DNA from: Anaerolineae bacterium
GTDB lineage: Bacteria > Chloroflexota > Anaerolineae > Aggregatilineales > Phototrophicaceae
NCBI GenBank assembly: GCA_022822545.1
Contig: JAJEBE010000043.1
Coordinates: forward strand, 1-64,000
Direction: 5' to 3'
DNA: 64,000 nt
Shown: positions 43,050 to 51,784 of the stretch, in pieces
Numbering within the stretch: position 1 is the stretch's first letter
Layout: the number at the start of each line of letters is the position of its first letter
The notes under the pieces: generated by a model
Told to the model about the DNA's origin: nothing
The model's input: the letters and a program-made list of their open reading frames with translations, nothing else
The model's database searches: none
Translations under genes and position numbers: made by a program

Positions 43050-43906
43050 AGAAGCGGCGGCTGCCGAACCTCTTTAACTGCCCCATTCCAGAACTTTATT
43101 CCCAAGTCATGTTTGCTAGCAAATATCATAGTGTAGACCTGAACATTGCGCTGGTTCCTGAATGGTTTCTCCTGCCTTTCAGTCTGAACGTAACCCATGT
43201 CATTCAAACGACCTAGATAAAAGTCAATCAACTTACGCCTAACCGATGAAGCTCCATCGACGCGAAACCGTTCATACACTGATCGCCACTCGCGAGTGCC
43301 AAAGAATCGGTCAACTACCGTGTCACCTTCATCGCGTGCCGCCATCCCAGCATTGCGTGTGATTCCGCTCGTAGAGAAGTTTACGACAAGATCCATACGG
43401 TTCAGGCTAGCAAGTTTCTCAACCGTCTTCCATTCGACTTCTAAGCCTTCCGGATCTAGAAACGCCAGATTGAGACTAGACCACTTACCAGGCAGGAATT
43501 CTTTGTCCACCTGTTCGATACGCTCAACGATGTTGTCAACGGCAACATTGCAGTCTTTATGAAATAGGTGGGTCCTTGATCCAAGACCACTTTCGAGGGC
43601 TCGTTTCTCAAGCGCGTCAAACTCCGCATCGCCCATCTCAACCAAAAAAACGTTGTGAAACGGAAAGCGCGTAGTCAACGCTAGTAATGGCGACCCTAGC
43701 ATAATATCGCCGCTCGGACTGAACTCATTCTTTCCAGGACCCGCCTGCAAGTCGATATAATTCAGTGTACGCCACTTCTTATCTTTCATTGCTGTTGTGA
43801 ATCGAGCCATGTATCCCTTAAGAATCGTCAACTTGTCCTTCGCATAATCTTGGCTGTCACGCATCGGTAGGCCGTCATGTTCCGGTTTGAGATAACTCGG
43901 CACCAT
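43046..43906 (-). CDS. tcmP: Three-Cys-motif partner protein TcmP
   Basis: 286 aa. The N-terminus LTILKGYMARFTTAM...LNYIDLQAGPGKNEF holds a methyltransferase-like motif I (DLxAGPG) followed by MLGSPLLAL. A second conserved block NLAFLDPEGLEVEWKTVEKLA has the DPxG of the family, and MDLVVNFSTSGITRN follows. A C-terminal segment GYVQTERQEKPFRNQRNVQVYTMIFASKHDLGIKFW completes the usual layout. TcmP proteins are known as regular neighbours of DUF5131 proteins, but their role is not established. AAAGGA lies about 8 nt before the ATG. It is AT-richer than the flanking genes. Here it faces its partner rather than being in the usual same-strand arrangement. Confidence 0.87.
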   Translation of the reverse strand: MVPSYLKPEHDGLPMRDSQDYAKDKLTILKGYMARFTTAMKDKKWRTLNYIDLQAGPGKNEFSPSGDIMLGSPLLALTTRFPFHNVFLVEMGDAEFDALEKRALESGLGSRTHLFHKDCNVAVDNIVERIEQVDKEFLPGKWSSLNLAFLDPEGLEVEWKTVEKLASLNRMDLVVNFSTSGITRNAGMAARDEGDTVVDRFFGTREWRSVYERFRVDGASSVRRKLIDFYLGRLNDMGYVQTERQEKPFRNQRNVQVYTMIFASKHDLGIKFWNGAVKEVRQPPLL

Positions 43907-43964
43907 TCAACATCCTTTCGTTTCAGAAGCGAGTATAGCACACTAATTCTATGCCTGCAATCTC

Positions 43965-46421
43965 CTACTCCCGATCCGGCGCGAGCAACTCCCAGAACCG
44001 CGAGAGCAGGTAGCGATACTTCAAGCCATGCGACGTCAACACCAGCGTCAACAAGAACAGCGCCGGAATCGCCGCGATCATCAACGAGCCGCGCCCGCCA
44101 TCCCAAACCGGCGGCTTGAACTCGAAGATCGCCCCCTCAAATACCGGATCCACATACATCACCAGGATCGTCAGCGCCGTCAACAGGCTGCTCAGCAGCA
44201 GAATCCGCCGATGCGCCCAGAAGGTGCGCGGCTGATAAATGTCAATGCCCTGCACATGCCAGGTGATCAGCATCCCGTAGAGCGCGACCATGATCGTCAC
44301 CGACGAGCGCGTCATCATGAGGTCGCCGCCGCTGCCGAACCAGGTGATCAGATAGAGCAGCGTAATGCAGACCGCGCCGATGAAACCCATCGTGAATATG
44401 TAATCGACCACATCGCGCCGGAATCGCGACATGAACTGCGGCCGCAGCCAGCCGAAGGCGATCAGAGTGGCGGGCAGGTTGACCGTGCCGAAGGTCGCCC
44501 AGCTGATCTGCACCGGCGTGATCGGAAAGGGCAGCGCCATGAAGGCGATGAAAATGAAGAAGGCGATGCCATAAAAGTTCCGCACCAGGAACATCTTCAT
44601 CGTGCCGAAGATCGTCTGCGTGGTCTCCTTGCCCTCGCGGAAGGCGCGCGGCAGCGTCGACATAGCATTGTTCAGCAAGACGATATCGGCCACGTCCTTG
44701 CTAATCTGCGTGCCGTCATTCATCACGATCGCCAGGTTCGCCGCCTTCAGCGCGGGCACATCGTTGACGCCATCGCCCACCATCGCCACATACTCGCCTT
44801 GCCGCCGCAGCGAATCGACTATCCGCTGTTTGGTATCCGGCTCAATGCGGGCGAAGACATGGCTGTCGCGCACGGCGCTGTCAAATTCGCCCTCGCCCAT
44901 CGCATCCAACTCGGCGCCGGTGTAAGCGCGGCTGCCGATATCCATGCCAGCGCTCTGCGCGATCGCGCGGACCGTCTCCAGGTTGTCGCCCGAGATGACC
45001 TTGAGCGTCAAGTCTTCTTCGCGGAAGGCATCCAGCGTCTCCTGAATATCTACGCGGATCTCATCGCTCATGACGATAAGCGCCAAAGGCTGCGCATCGT
45101 AGGAGACAACGCCCGCGTCCATATCCGGGTCGCCGCTCATCCGCGCGAAAGCCAGCACCCGCATGCCATCTCGCGCCAGCGTTTCCGCATCGTGATACCA
45201 GGCATGATCCGGCGGCAGCAAGCGCTCGGGCGCGCCCAGCAGCAGCGTCCTATCCGCCAGGCAGACGGCCGACCACTTCCGCCCCGAGGTGAAGGGAATC
45301 TCGCGCAGTTTCTGCGGATAGGTCTCGTCGACCACGATGCGGTCGATATAACGCTCAATGGCCTGTGCCGTGTTGTTCAAATGCGCCAGGTTCTTGAGGT
45401 AAATATGAAGCTCGCTGTGAATCTCATCGCTGCCCGTCTCGGCAATTTCGATGATCTCGCGCACGGCCAGCTTGTTCTGCGTCAGCGTGCCAGTCTTGTC
45501 AAAACAGAGCACGGTCGCATTCGCCAGCGATTCGACCGCATTAACGCGCTGAATGAGCGTCTGCTGCATGCTGATTTTGACCGCGCCGATGGTCAGCGAC
45601 AAGATCGCAACCAGCACCAGCCCCTGCGGCACGAGGCTCGTCGTGAATACCACCGCATTACGCACGATCTCGAGGAAGGCATTGTCCAAAAAGAAGCCGG
45701 TCACGAAGATCATCGGCACGAAGACCAACATGATCAGCACCGTGATTTCAACCGTGATGTCGATCTTGATCTGCGTCGGCGTCTTGACCACCTTGTATTG
45801 CTTGGCGAGGACGGACAGTTGATTGATGTGACTGTCCGCGCCGACGGCGGTGGCGCGCATGATGCCGCTGCCAGCGACGCAGAAGGAACCGGACAAGACC
45901 TTGTCATCGGTCGATTTGCTGACCGCGTCCGATTCGCCCGTCAGGTGTGATTCATCCAGCTCCAGCGAATCCGCGCGCGCGACCAGGCCATCGACCACCA
46001 GCCGATCGCCCGGATTGAGGCGGATAATCTCGTCTTTGACCACCTCGCGCATCGGCACGTCGATCCATTGGCCATCGCGCAGGCAAGTCACCGACTGCTC
46101 GGATAGCGCCGCCAGCCGGTCCAGTTGCCGCTTGGCGTTGAATTCCTGGATCATGCCGAAGAAGGTATTGGACACCACGCTGAAACCGGCGAAGAAGGCG
46201 GTGGCGTAATCGCCCAGGGCGATAACGATAATCAGCATGCTGCCCAGCACGATGTTGAAGAGGTTCAGCACATTTTCGCGGAAGATCTGCCAATAGCTGC
46301 GGCCGACGCGGGCTTCGAAGTCATTGCCCTGGCCGCGGCGCTGCCGATCGAGGACTTCCGCCCGGGTCAGTCCAGCGATACGCTCAGTCTGTTCCTGCTG
46401 TCTTGCGATGGCGCTCTGCAT
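43965..46421 (-). CDS. Cation-transporting P-type ATPase
   Basis: 818 aa. The actuator motif LTGESDAVSKS, the phosphorylation site CFDKTGTLTQNKL and the hinge MVGDGVNDVPALKAANLAIVMND are all intact. About ten membrane segments are seen: two pairs before phosphorylation (FRENVLNLFNIVLGSMLIIVIAL; ITVEITVLIMLVFVPMIFVTGFFL with VPQGLVLVA) and a C-terminal six. The M4 motif VPQGL and the lack of an N-terminal CxxC metal-binding domain rule out a copper/zinc P1B pump and fit a P2/P3-like group similar to mycobacterial CtpE. The ion is not certain (Ca2+ is possible). It is monocistronic, divergent from the mannonate dehydratase gene. Confidence 0.92.
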   Translation of the reverse strand: MQSAIARQQEQTERIAGLTRAEVLDRQRRGQGNDFEARVGRSYWQIFRENVLNLFNIVLGSMLIIVIALGDYATAFFAGFSVVSNTFFGMIQEFNAKRQLDRLAALSEQSVTCLRDGQWIDVPMREVVKDEIIRLNPGDRLVVDGLVARADSLELDESHLTGESDAVSKSTDDKVLSGSFCVAGSGIMRATAVGADSHINQLSVLAKQYKVVKTPTQIKIDITVEITVLIMLVFVPMIFVTGFFLDNAFLEIVRNAVVFTTSLVPQGLVLVAILSLTIGAVKISMQQTLIQRVNAVESLANATVLCFDKTGTLTQNKLAVREIIEIAETGSDEIHSELHIYLKNLAHLNNTAQAIERYIDRIVVDETYPQKLREIPFTSGRKWSAVCLADRTLLLGAPERLLPPDHAWYHDAETLARDGMRVLAFARMSGDPDMDAGVVSYDAQPLALIVMSDEIRVDIQETLDAFREEDLTLKVISGDNLETVRAIAQSAGMDIGSRAYTGAELDAMGEGEFDSAVRDSHVFARIEPDTKQRIVDSLRRQGEYVAMVGDGVNDVPALKAANLAIVMNDGTQISKDVADIVLLNNAMSTLPRAFREGKETTQTIFGTMKMFLVRNFYGIAFFIFIAFMALPFPITPVQISWATFGTVNLPATLIAFGWLRPQFMSRFRRDVVDYIFTMGFIGAVCITLLYLITWFGSGGDLMMTRSSVTIMVALYGMLITWHVQGIDIYQPRTFWAHRRILLLSSLLTALTILVMYVDPVFEGAIFEFKPPVWDGGRGSLMIAAIPALFLLTLVLTSHGLKYRYLLSRFWELLAPDRE

Positions 46422-46628
46422 GTCCGCTTCGTTCTGTTTATTGGAAAGCGTTTAGCACGTATACGAAACAATCGGTCAAAAGATGTATCTTCGCCGGCAA
46501 AAGCCGCCCGCTATTTTAACAGCGAGCGCGCCTTCGCCAAGCCTTCGCAATCGCCGCGGGTGGGAGCGATGCACGGCAAACTCTGGTATGCTCCCCCCAA
46601 ACACGGATCCCCCAGTTGAGGACGACCC

Positions 46629-47600
46629 ATGATTCAAATTGCAGAAATGCTCCCGCCAGTTTATTCGCCGCTATGGGATCTGGTGGCCCAATGCGGCGTC
46701 AACAAAGTCGTCGGCGCGCTCGATCTGGAACATCGGCTTGGCGACGAAGCGCCTTGGTCCTATGCCTCGCTCCTGCGCGTCAAGAAAGCTTATGAAGCGC
46801 GCGGCTTCGAGCTTGCCGTCATCGAAAGCCGTCCGCCGCTGACCAAAGCCAAGCTCGGCCTGGACGGTCGCGATGAAGAGATCGCTACCGTTTGCGAATT
46901 GCTGGAAAGCATGGGCAAGTTGGGCATCCCCGTCTGGTGTTACGAGTGGATGCCGGTCATGAACTGGCTGCGTACCTCCACAACAATTCCGTCGCGCGGC
47001 GGGGCGCTGGTCACCGGTTACGACCACAGTCAAATGCGGGACGCGCCCATGACCGAATATGGGGAAGTCAGCGAAGCGCAGCTCTGGGACAATCTGCGTT
47101 ACTTCCTGGAGCGCGTGCTGCCTGCCGCCGAGGCGGCGGGGGTTAAGCTAGCGATGCACCCCGATGACCCGCCTCTGTCGCCGATTCGCGGCTTGGGGCG
47201 CATCATGCGCAGCATCGAGAACTTTCAGCGCCTGCTCAATCTTGTCCCGAGCGAGATGAACGGCATCGCTCTCTGCCAAGGCAATTTCGCGCTGATGACG
47301 GACGATCTACCCCAAGTCATTCGGCAATTCGGCGATAAGATATTCTTCGTGCATATGCGCGATGTGGCGGGCACACGGGAGAAATTCGAGGAGACTTTCC
47401 ACGACGCCGGCCAGACCGACATGGTCGCCTGCATGCGCGCCTATCGCGATATCGGCTTCTCCGGCGTGCTGCGCCCCGATCACGTCCCGACGATGGCTGG
47501 CGATGATAACGATCATGCCGGCTACTCTTCTATCGGACGGCTCTTCGCCATCGGTTATATCAAGGGAATCCGAGAAGTTGTATACGGCGCGAACGATTGA
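46629..47600 (+). CDS. uxuA: Mannonate dehydratase
   Basis: 323 aa, shorter than the roughly 390-aa E. coli enzyme but with the metal-site residues in place: His in [15 protein letters not shown], Cys in [11 protein letters not shown], His in [12 protein letters not shown] and Asp-His in LRPDHVPTM. The fold is a TIM barrel. It dehydrates D-mannonate to 2-keto-3-deoxygluconate in hexuronate breakdown. GAGG is 8 nt before the ATG. It is 6 nt from the stop of the convergent MFS gene. The rest of the uronate pathway (uxaC, uxuB, kdgK) is not in the window. Confidence 0.92.
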   Translation: MIQIAEMLPPVYSPLWDLVAQCGVNKVVGALDLEHRLGDEAPWSYASLLRVKKAYEARGFELAVIESRPPLTKAKLGLDGRDEEIATVCELLESMGKLGIPVWCYEWMPVMNWLRTSTTIPSRGGALVTGYDHSQMRDAPMTEYGEVSEAQLWDNLRYFLERVLPAAEAAGVKLAMHPDDPPLSPIRGLGRIMRSIENFQRLLNLVPSEMNGIALCQGNFALMTDDLPQVIRQFGDKIFFVHMRDVAGTREKFEETFHDAGQTDMVACMRAYRDIGFSGVLRPDHVPTMAGDDNDHAGYSSIGRLFAIGYIKGIREVVYGAND

Positions 47601-47606
47601 GGCAGT

Positions 47607-49211
47607 CTAGACGGGAACAGCGACCTCTTCCCGGTCATCATCGTCTTCGACATCCTCGCCTTTCTTCTGTTTCAATTCACTGTCACTGATCACGAACAGG
47701 GCGACCACCGCGCAAATCGCGCAGGCGGCGGCGCCAATCCACATCAGGATGCTGAAAGTCGCGGCAAAGGACTGCTTGATGACCTGACGCACATTTTCCT
47801 GCTCTTCAAGCGTCAGCGATTCGGGAATGCTCGTCTCAACCAGGTCGCCCGCGTCCGCCGCCAATGCCAACTGCGCTTCGGCCGGCAGCGTCTTTATATA
47901 CGGGTCATTTATCAGCAGTTGACCAAACCAGGTGATGGCGAGCCCGCCCAGTATGCCGACGACCAGCACTTGTCCGACGCGAACCATGGTGCTGTTGACG
48001 CCAGAAGCGATACCCGCGTTGTTGGCAGGCGCCGATGCCATTGCCGCCATGGTTAAGGGCGCAAATGTCAGGCCGAAGCCGAAGCCGAAGAGAACAACTG
48101 GCAAAAAGAATGAACTCAGATACTCCGATTCTCCGCCGGTCACACCAACGTTGGCGAAGGCGACGAAGCCGATGGCGACAAAGACCAAGCCTATCGCCAT
48201 CGGCAGGCGCGGTCCGCGGCGATCCAGCAGGGGACCAACAAGCGAAGAACCCAAAGTCGCGACTACGATTAAGGGAATGATCGAGAGCCCGGTGAAAGTG
48301 GCGCTGTAGCCTTGCACCTGAATCATGTTGAGCGGCAAGTACAAGAGCGCCGGCTGGATCACGCCATGAAATACCAGGGAAATCAGGTTGGATGCTGTGA
48401 ACGTACGCGACCTAAACAGCCATAGCGGCAGAATGGAGTATCTGCCTTCTTTTTCGTGAAGCAAGAACACAACGAGCGCAAGCAAGCCGCCAAAAACAGT
48501 TACGATGAATGCCGGACTGCCGAAACCGATTGACGAACTTTCGATGAATCCGTATGTGATTCCGGCCAGGCCAATGATCACAAGTATCGCGCCAATAAAA
48601 CTCATTCGATTTGGCGCGTTTCGATTGAAGCTTTCGGGTACAAAACGGATTATCAGGTATGCGGCGAAAATGCCCAAGGGAATATGAATGAAGAAGACGA
48701 ACCGCCACAAGCCAAGATCCGTGAGAATGCCCGCGAAAAACGGCGCTATCCCCGCGCCAAATACCGTAAAGGCCGACCAGATGCCAATGGCCCAGCCTTG
48801 ACCTTTGCGGCTGAAGTACGCCGACACGATCGCCAGGCTATTCGGCACGATCATTGAACTGCCGACGCCTTGCGCCAGGCGCCCAGCGATAATGATGTTG
48901 GTGGTCGTCGCAAATCCGCAGATTATTGAGGCCAGCCCAAACAGCAGAATCCCCCACAGGCACACCCGATTGCGCCCGTAATGATCGCCCATCGACCCGG
49001 TCACGACAATGAGCGAGGCCTGGACCATCACATAAGCGTTGGGAATCCAGATAAGGTCGGCCCCGCGCGCCCCCAATTCGACCTGGATGGCGGGCAGCGC
49101 GACATTGAGTGACGAACTGGCGACAAAGGCCATACTCGCCGCGCATATCGTTGAGACAAGCACAAAAAAGCCGATTGCTCGGCCGCTGTCTTGCCGCGCA
49201 ACTGCAATCAC
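47607..49211 (-). CDS. MFS exporter, DHA2 family (14 TM), copy A
   Basis: 534 aa; the start appears to be a GTG at 49211, with GAGG unusually close. Fourteen hydrophobic segments are visible. Motif A is GSMGDHYGRNRVCLWG and motif C-like AGIAPFFAGILTDLG. The N-terminal block VASSSLNVALPAIQVELGARGADLIWIPNAYVM is the signature seen in EmrB/QacA-type proton-driven multidrug exporters. A C-terminal acidic tail (GEDVEDDDDREEVAVPV) is unusual. It is a clear paralog of the next upstream gene. Confidence 0.9.
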   Translation of the reverse strand: MIAVARQDSGRAIGFFVLVSTICAASMAFVASSSLNVALPAIQVELGARGADLIWIPNAYVMVQASLIVVTGSMGDHYGRNRVCLWGILLFGLASIICGFATTTNIIIAGRLAQGVGSSMIVPNSLAIVSAYFSRKGQGWAIGIWSAFTVFGAGIAPFFAGILTDLGLWRFVFFIHIPLGIFAAYLIIRFVPESFNRNAPNRMSFIGAILVIIGLAGITYGFIESSSIGFGSPAFIVTVFGGLLALVVFLLHEKEGRYSILPLWLFRSRTFTASNLISLVFHGVIQPALLYLPLNMIQVQGYSATFTGLSIIPLIVVATLGSSLVGPLLDRRGPRLPMAIGLVFVAIGFVAFANVGVTGGESEYLSSFFLPVVLFGFGFGLTFAPLTMAAMASAPANNAGIASGVNSTMVRVGQVLVVGILGGLAITWFGQLLINDPYIKTLPAEAQLALAADAGDLVETSIPESLTLEEQENVRQVIKQSFAATFSILMWIGAAACAICAVVALFVISDSELKQKKGEDVEDDDDREEVAVPV

Positions 49212-49367
49212 TGCCTCATCCTGAACTTCGAGAAATCTATCAACTCATTCCTCCAGCGTATCACACCGAACGCGATTAGATGCTGAAAACAACTAAGATA
49301 CTACGCATTACAAATATTCGCGATAGCCTCTTAAGAGCGCCTAGGCAAGTGACGCGCGCGCCCGGAC

Positions 49368-51017
49368 TTATTCTGGAGGCAGTTCCCTTTCGATGACCAA
49401 AGCCGCCAGTAAACCACAAAAGAACAGCGTCCCGGCCGCGATCCACATAATGACGCTGATCGAATCAGCAAAAGACCTGTTGATCAAGCTCCGCAAGTAA
49501 TTTCTCGTTTGCGGCGCCAGACCGACCGGCAAGCTGGTTTCCGCCAGCTTTACCGATTCCTGGTCCAGCAAGGCGCGCGCCTCAGCGGGCAAGGCGGCTA
49601 CAGTTGGGTCTCTCAAGAGCGCATCTCTGAAGAGCAGAAGCACAATCCCGCCCATGACAGCCAGAGCCAATACTTGCGCCGAACGCGATACGGTATTGTT
49701 CAAGCCGGACGCCATGCCGGCATGATGCTCATCAACCGATGCCATAACCGCTGTCGTCAAAGGCGAAAGCGTGATGCCCATGCCAATTCCAAACAGGCAA
49801 ACCGGCAGAAAGAGCGTCCGCCAATAGGTATCCTGGCCGCTCGATGAATCCAGCATTGCCAACAGGACACAAGCCGCGCCGATTAAGACCGGGCCAATGA
49901 TAAGAGGCGGCCGCGGACCAAAGCGATCGATTATGCGGCTCATAAGCAATGAGAAGCCAACTAAAAATACAGTCATCGGCAGCAGGGCTATGCCTACAGC
50001 CGAGGCGGTATAACCCTGCACTTGAATCAAGCTGAGCGGCAAAAAGAAGAGCACACTGTTCATCGCGCCATACAGCAGGAGCGTCAATGTATTCGCGCCG
50101 GTAAACGTGCGAGAGCGAAACAGATTCAGAGGCATCATCGGATGATCACTGTGCCCTTCGATCCAGATGAAGACAGGCAATATAGCGATAGCGGAAAGAC
50201 CTGCGAGCAAAACTATCGGATCATCAAAACCGCGTCGCGGGCCCTCGATGCAGAAAAAACCGCTGAGCAAAAGCGCCAAGGTGCTCAAAACGGTGCCAGA
50301 TATGTCCAACTCTTTTGGCGCGTCTTCATCGAAACTCTCGGGCACAAATCGGATCAAGATCAAAATCGCCAGCAAGCTCAACGGAATGTTGATCACGAAG
50401 ATCAGCCGCCACAACCCGACCTCGGTGAAAAGCCCGCCCAATACGGGACCGGCGCCCGAGAATAGCAGTGTGAAGGCGGACCAGACCCCGATGGACCAAC
50501 TGCGGCGATGGTGGGCGAAGAAGGCGCCCACAAGCGCCAGACTGCAAGTGATCATCATGCCGCTGCCGGCGCCTTGCAGCGCGCGCGCCAAAATAAGCGC
50601 CTGGGCAGAATCTGTTGTGCCACAAACGAGCGACGCGAAAGCGAATAAAATAATGCCGACAATATAACTCCGCTTGCGTCCATAATGGTCGCCAAATGAG
50701 CCGCTGAGGAAGATAAAAGCCGCTTGCGATAGCGTGTAGGCGTTGACGATCCAGATGAGGTCGGTGCCGCTGGCGTCAAAGTCACGCTGGATCGCCGGCA
50801 GCGCCACGTTCAGCGCCGTGCTGACCATGAATACCATGCTGGGTCCCAGAATGGTAGCGAGCAACACCCAGATGTCCAATCGCCATGTGTCGCTCAATCG
50901 CTCGCCCGCATTCAAGGTGCTTATAAGATTTTCCTCAAGAACTTGACTGGTTGGCGGAAAGGCGAGGCGCAGGCGCAACCGAGGCCACCAACTCAAAGCG
51001 CAAATACGCGCGGGCAT
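49368..51017 (-). CDS. MFS exporter, DHA2 family (14 TM), copy B
   Basis: 549 aa as read; the first 30-40 residues are basic and unlike the family, so the true start may be a downstream non-ATG codon. GAGGAAA lies at about residue 28, but no clean start follows it. The fold matches copy A: STALNVALPAIQRDFDASGTDLIWIVNAYTLS, GSFGDHYGRKRSYIVG (motif A), GAGPVLGGLFTEVGLWR and fourteen membrane segments. It lies 156 bp upstream of copy A on the same strand, so the pair probably arose by duplication. Likely substrates are hydrophobic drugs or metabolites. Confidence 0.87.
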   Translation of the reverse strand: MPARICALSWWPRLRLRLAFPPTSQVLEENLISTLNAGERLSDTWRLDIWVLLATILGPSMVFMVSTALNVALPAIQRDFDASGTDLIWIVNAYTLSQAAFIFLSGSFGDHYGRKRSYIVGIILFAFASLVCGTTDSAQALILARALQGAGSGMMITCSLALVGAFFAHHRRSWSIGVWSAFTLLFSGAGPVLGGLFTEVGLWRLIFVINIPLSLLAILILIRFVPESFDEDAPKELDISGTVLSTLALLLSGFFCIEGPRRGFDDPIVLLAGLSAIAILPVFIWIEGHSDHPMMPLNLFRSRTFTGANTLTLLLYGAMNSVLFFLPLSLIQVQGYTASAVGIALLPMTVFLVGFSLLMSRIIDRFGPRPPLIIGPVLIGAACVLLAMLDSSSGQDTYWRTLFLPVCLFGIGMGITLSPLTTAVMASVDEHHAGMASGLNNTVSRSAQVLALAVMGGIVLLLFRDALLRDPTVAALPAEARALLDQESVKLAETSLPVGLAPQTRNYLRSLINRSFADSISVIMWIAAGTLFFCGLLAALVIERELPPE

Positions 51018-51156
51018 CCGACGGCGCCAAGCTTCCCTTCGTCCCGCTAGATGGAGTTCGGATATTCAGACGCAAATGCTGACGCTGTTCGGGCCTGTCC
51101 CGGTTCCGGCGCATGATTTACGAATGGGACCGCCAAAGGCAAGACAGACTTAGCAA

Positions 51157-51366
51157 TTATAGTTTATTTGAACTCTTTCCCAAATCCGCCAGTTCTTGTT
51201 CCAATTCAGAACGCCGTTCCGCGCTCGCCTTGCGGCCGGCGGCCAGCGCGCGTTCGTAATGTGATCGCCACTCATCGGAAGTCAATGGAGAAAAGAAAGC
51301 GACAAGCAAGGCGCCAATTGCCGCGCCTATGCCCAGACCAAAAAGCATACTCAAGAATTTACGCAC
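51157..51366 (-). CDS. Small YtxH-like membrane protein
   Basis: 69 aa from a GTG start. One membrane segment (FLSMLFGLGIGAAIGALLVAFFSPL) with a glycine-rich GxGxGAAIGAL pattern and the FxPxTSDEWR end, typical of YtxH-type proteins, is followed by a charged coiled-coil-like tail (ERALAAGRKASAERRSELEQELADL). The function is unknown; some family members are stress-related. Confidence 0.75.
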   Translation of the reverse strand: MRKFLSMLFGLGIGAAIGALLVAFFSPLTSDEWRSHYERALAAGRKASAERRSELEQELADLGKSSNKL

Positions 51367-51436
51367 GATAATAGCCTAAATTGTTAGCGCCTCTATTCAT
51401 TGCTATGAATTCCATCCCAATTGCCGTCAGAATGAA

Positions 51437-51709
51437 TCATAGAAAAACTATCAGCGGCGGCGCAGCGACAATTATGCCAAAAGCCCCCATGCCGTAGGGC
51501 AGTTTCAGGAATAGCAGGCAGCCCGTCGCAAAGCATATCAAACCCGCATCGCGACAAAACCGCTCCCATTTCCGCGTGGAGGCACTGCCGAAGGACTTGC
51601 GAAACCAGGGAATCTGATCGACCGTCGCCCAGACCACCGCTTCACGAAAGAGCAAATGAATCCCGATATACCACCAAAACGAAGCGATACAGATTTGGAT
51701 GATCCACAT
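51437..51709 (-). CDS. Small hypothetical membrane protein
   Basis: 90 aa from the ATG at 51709 (GGAG upstream). Two or three hydrophobic segments (MWIIQICIASFWWYIGIHLLF; DAGLICFATGCLLFLKLPYG; MGAFGIIVAAPPLIVFL) flank a basic loop. I do not recognise the family. It lies 76 bp downstream of priA on the same strand. Confidence 0.6.
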   Translation of the reverse strand: MWIIQICIASFWWYIGIHLLFREAVVWATVDQIPWFRKSFGSASTRKWERFCRDAGLICFATGCLLFLKLPYGMGAFGIIVAAPPLIVFL

Positions 51710-51784
51710 AACTCCATCTCTTTCGCCGTCTTCAGCCACATTGTAACGTGGATTATACAAGCGTCAACACAGGCCGCTTGCCCG

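Noticed and set aside
44028-45950. 640-aa plus-strand ORF
   Set aside because: It is exactly antisense to the P-type ATPase, composed of Arg/His/Asp/Gln-rich sequence without any family motif, and lacks a ribosome site; a shadow of a GC-rich gene.
46442-46457. cre/LacI-like sequence TGGAAAGCGTTTAGCA between the P-type ATPase and uxuA
   Set aside because: It resembles a catabolite-response element, but symmetry is imperfect and the sequence occurs once, so it was not annotated.
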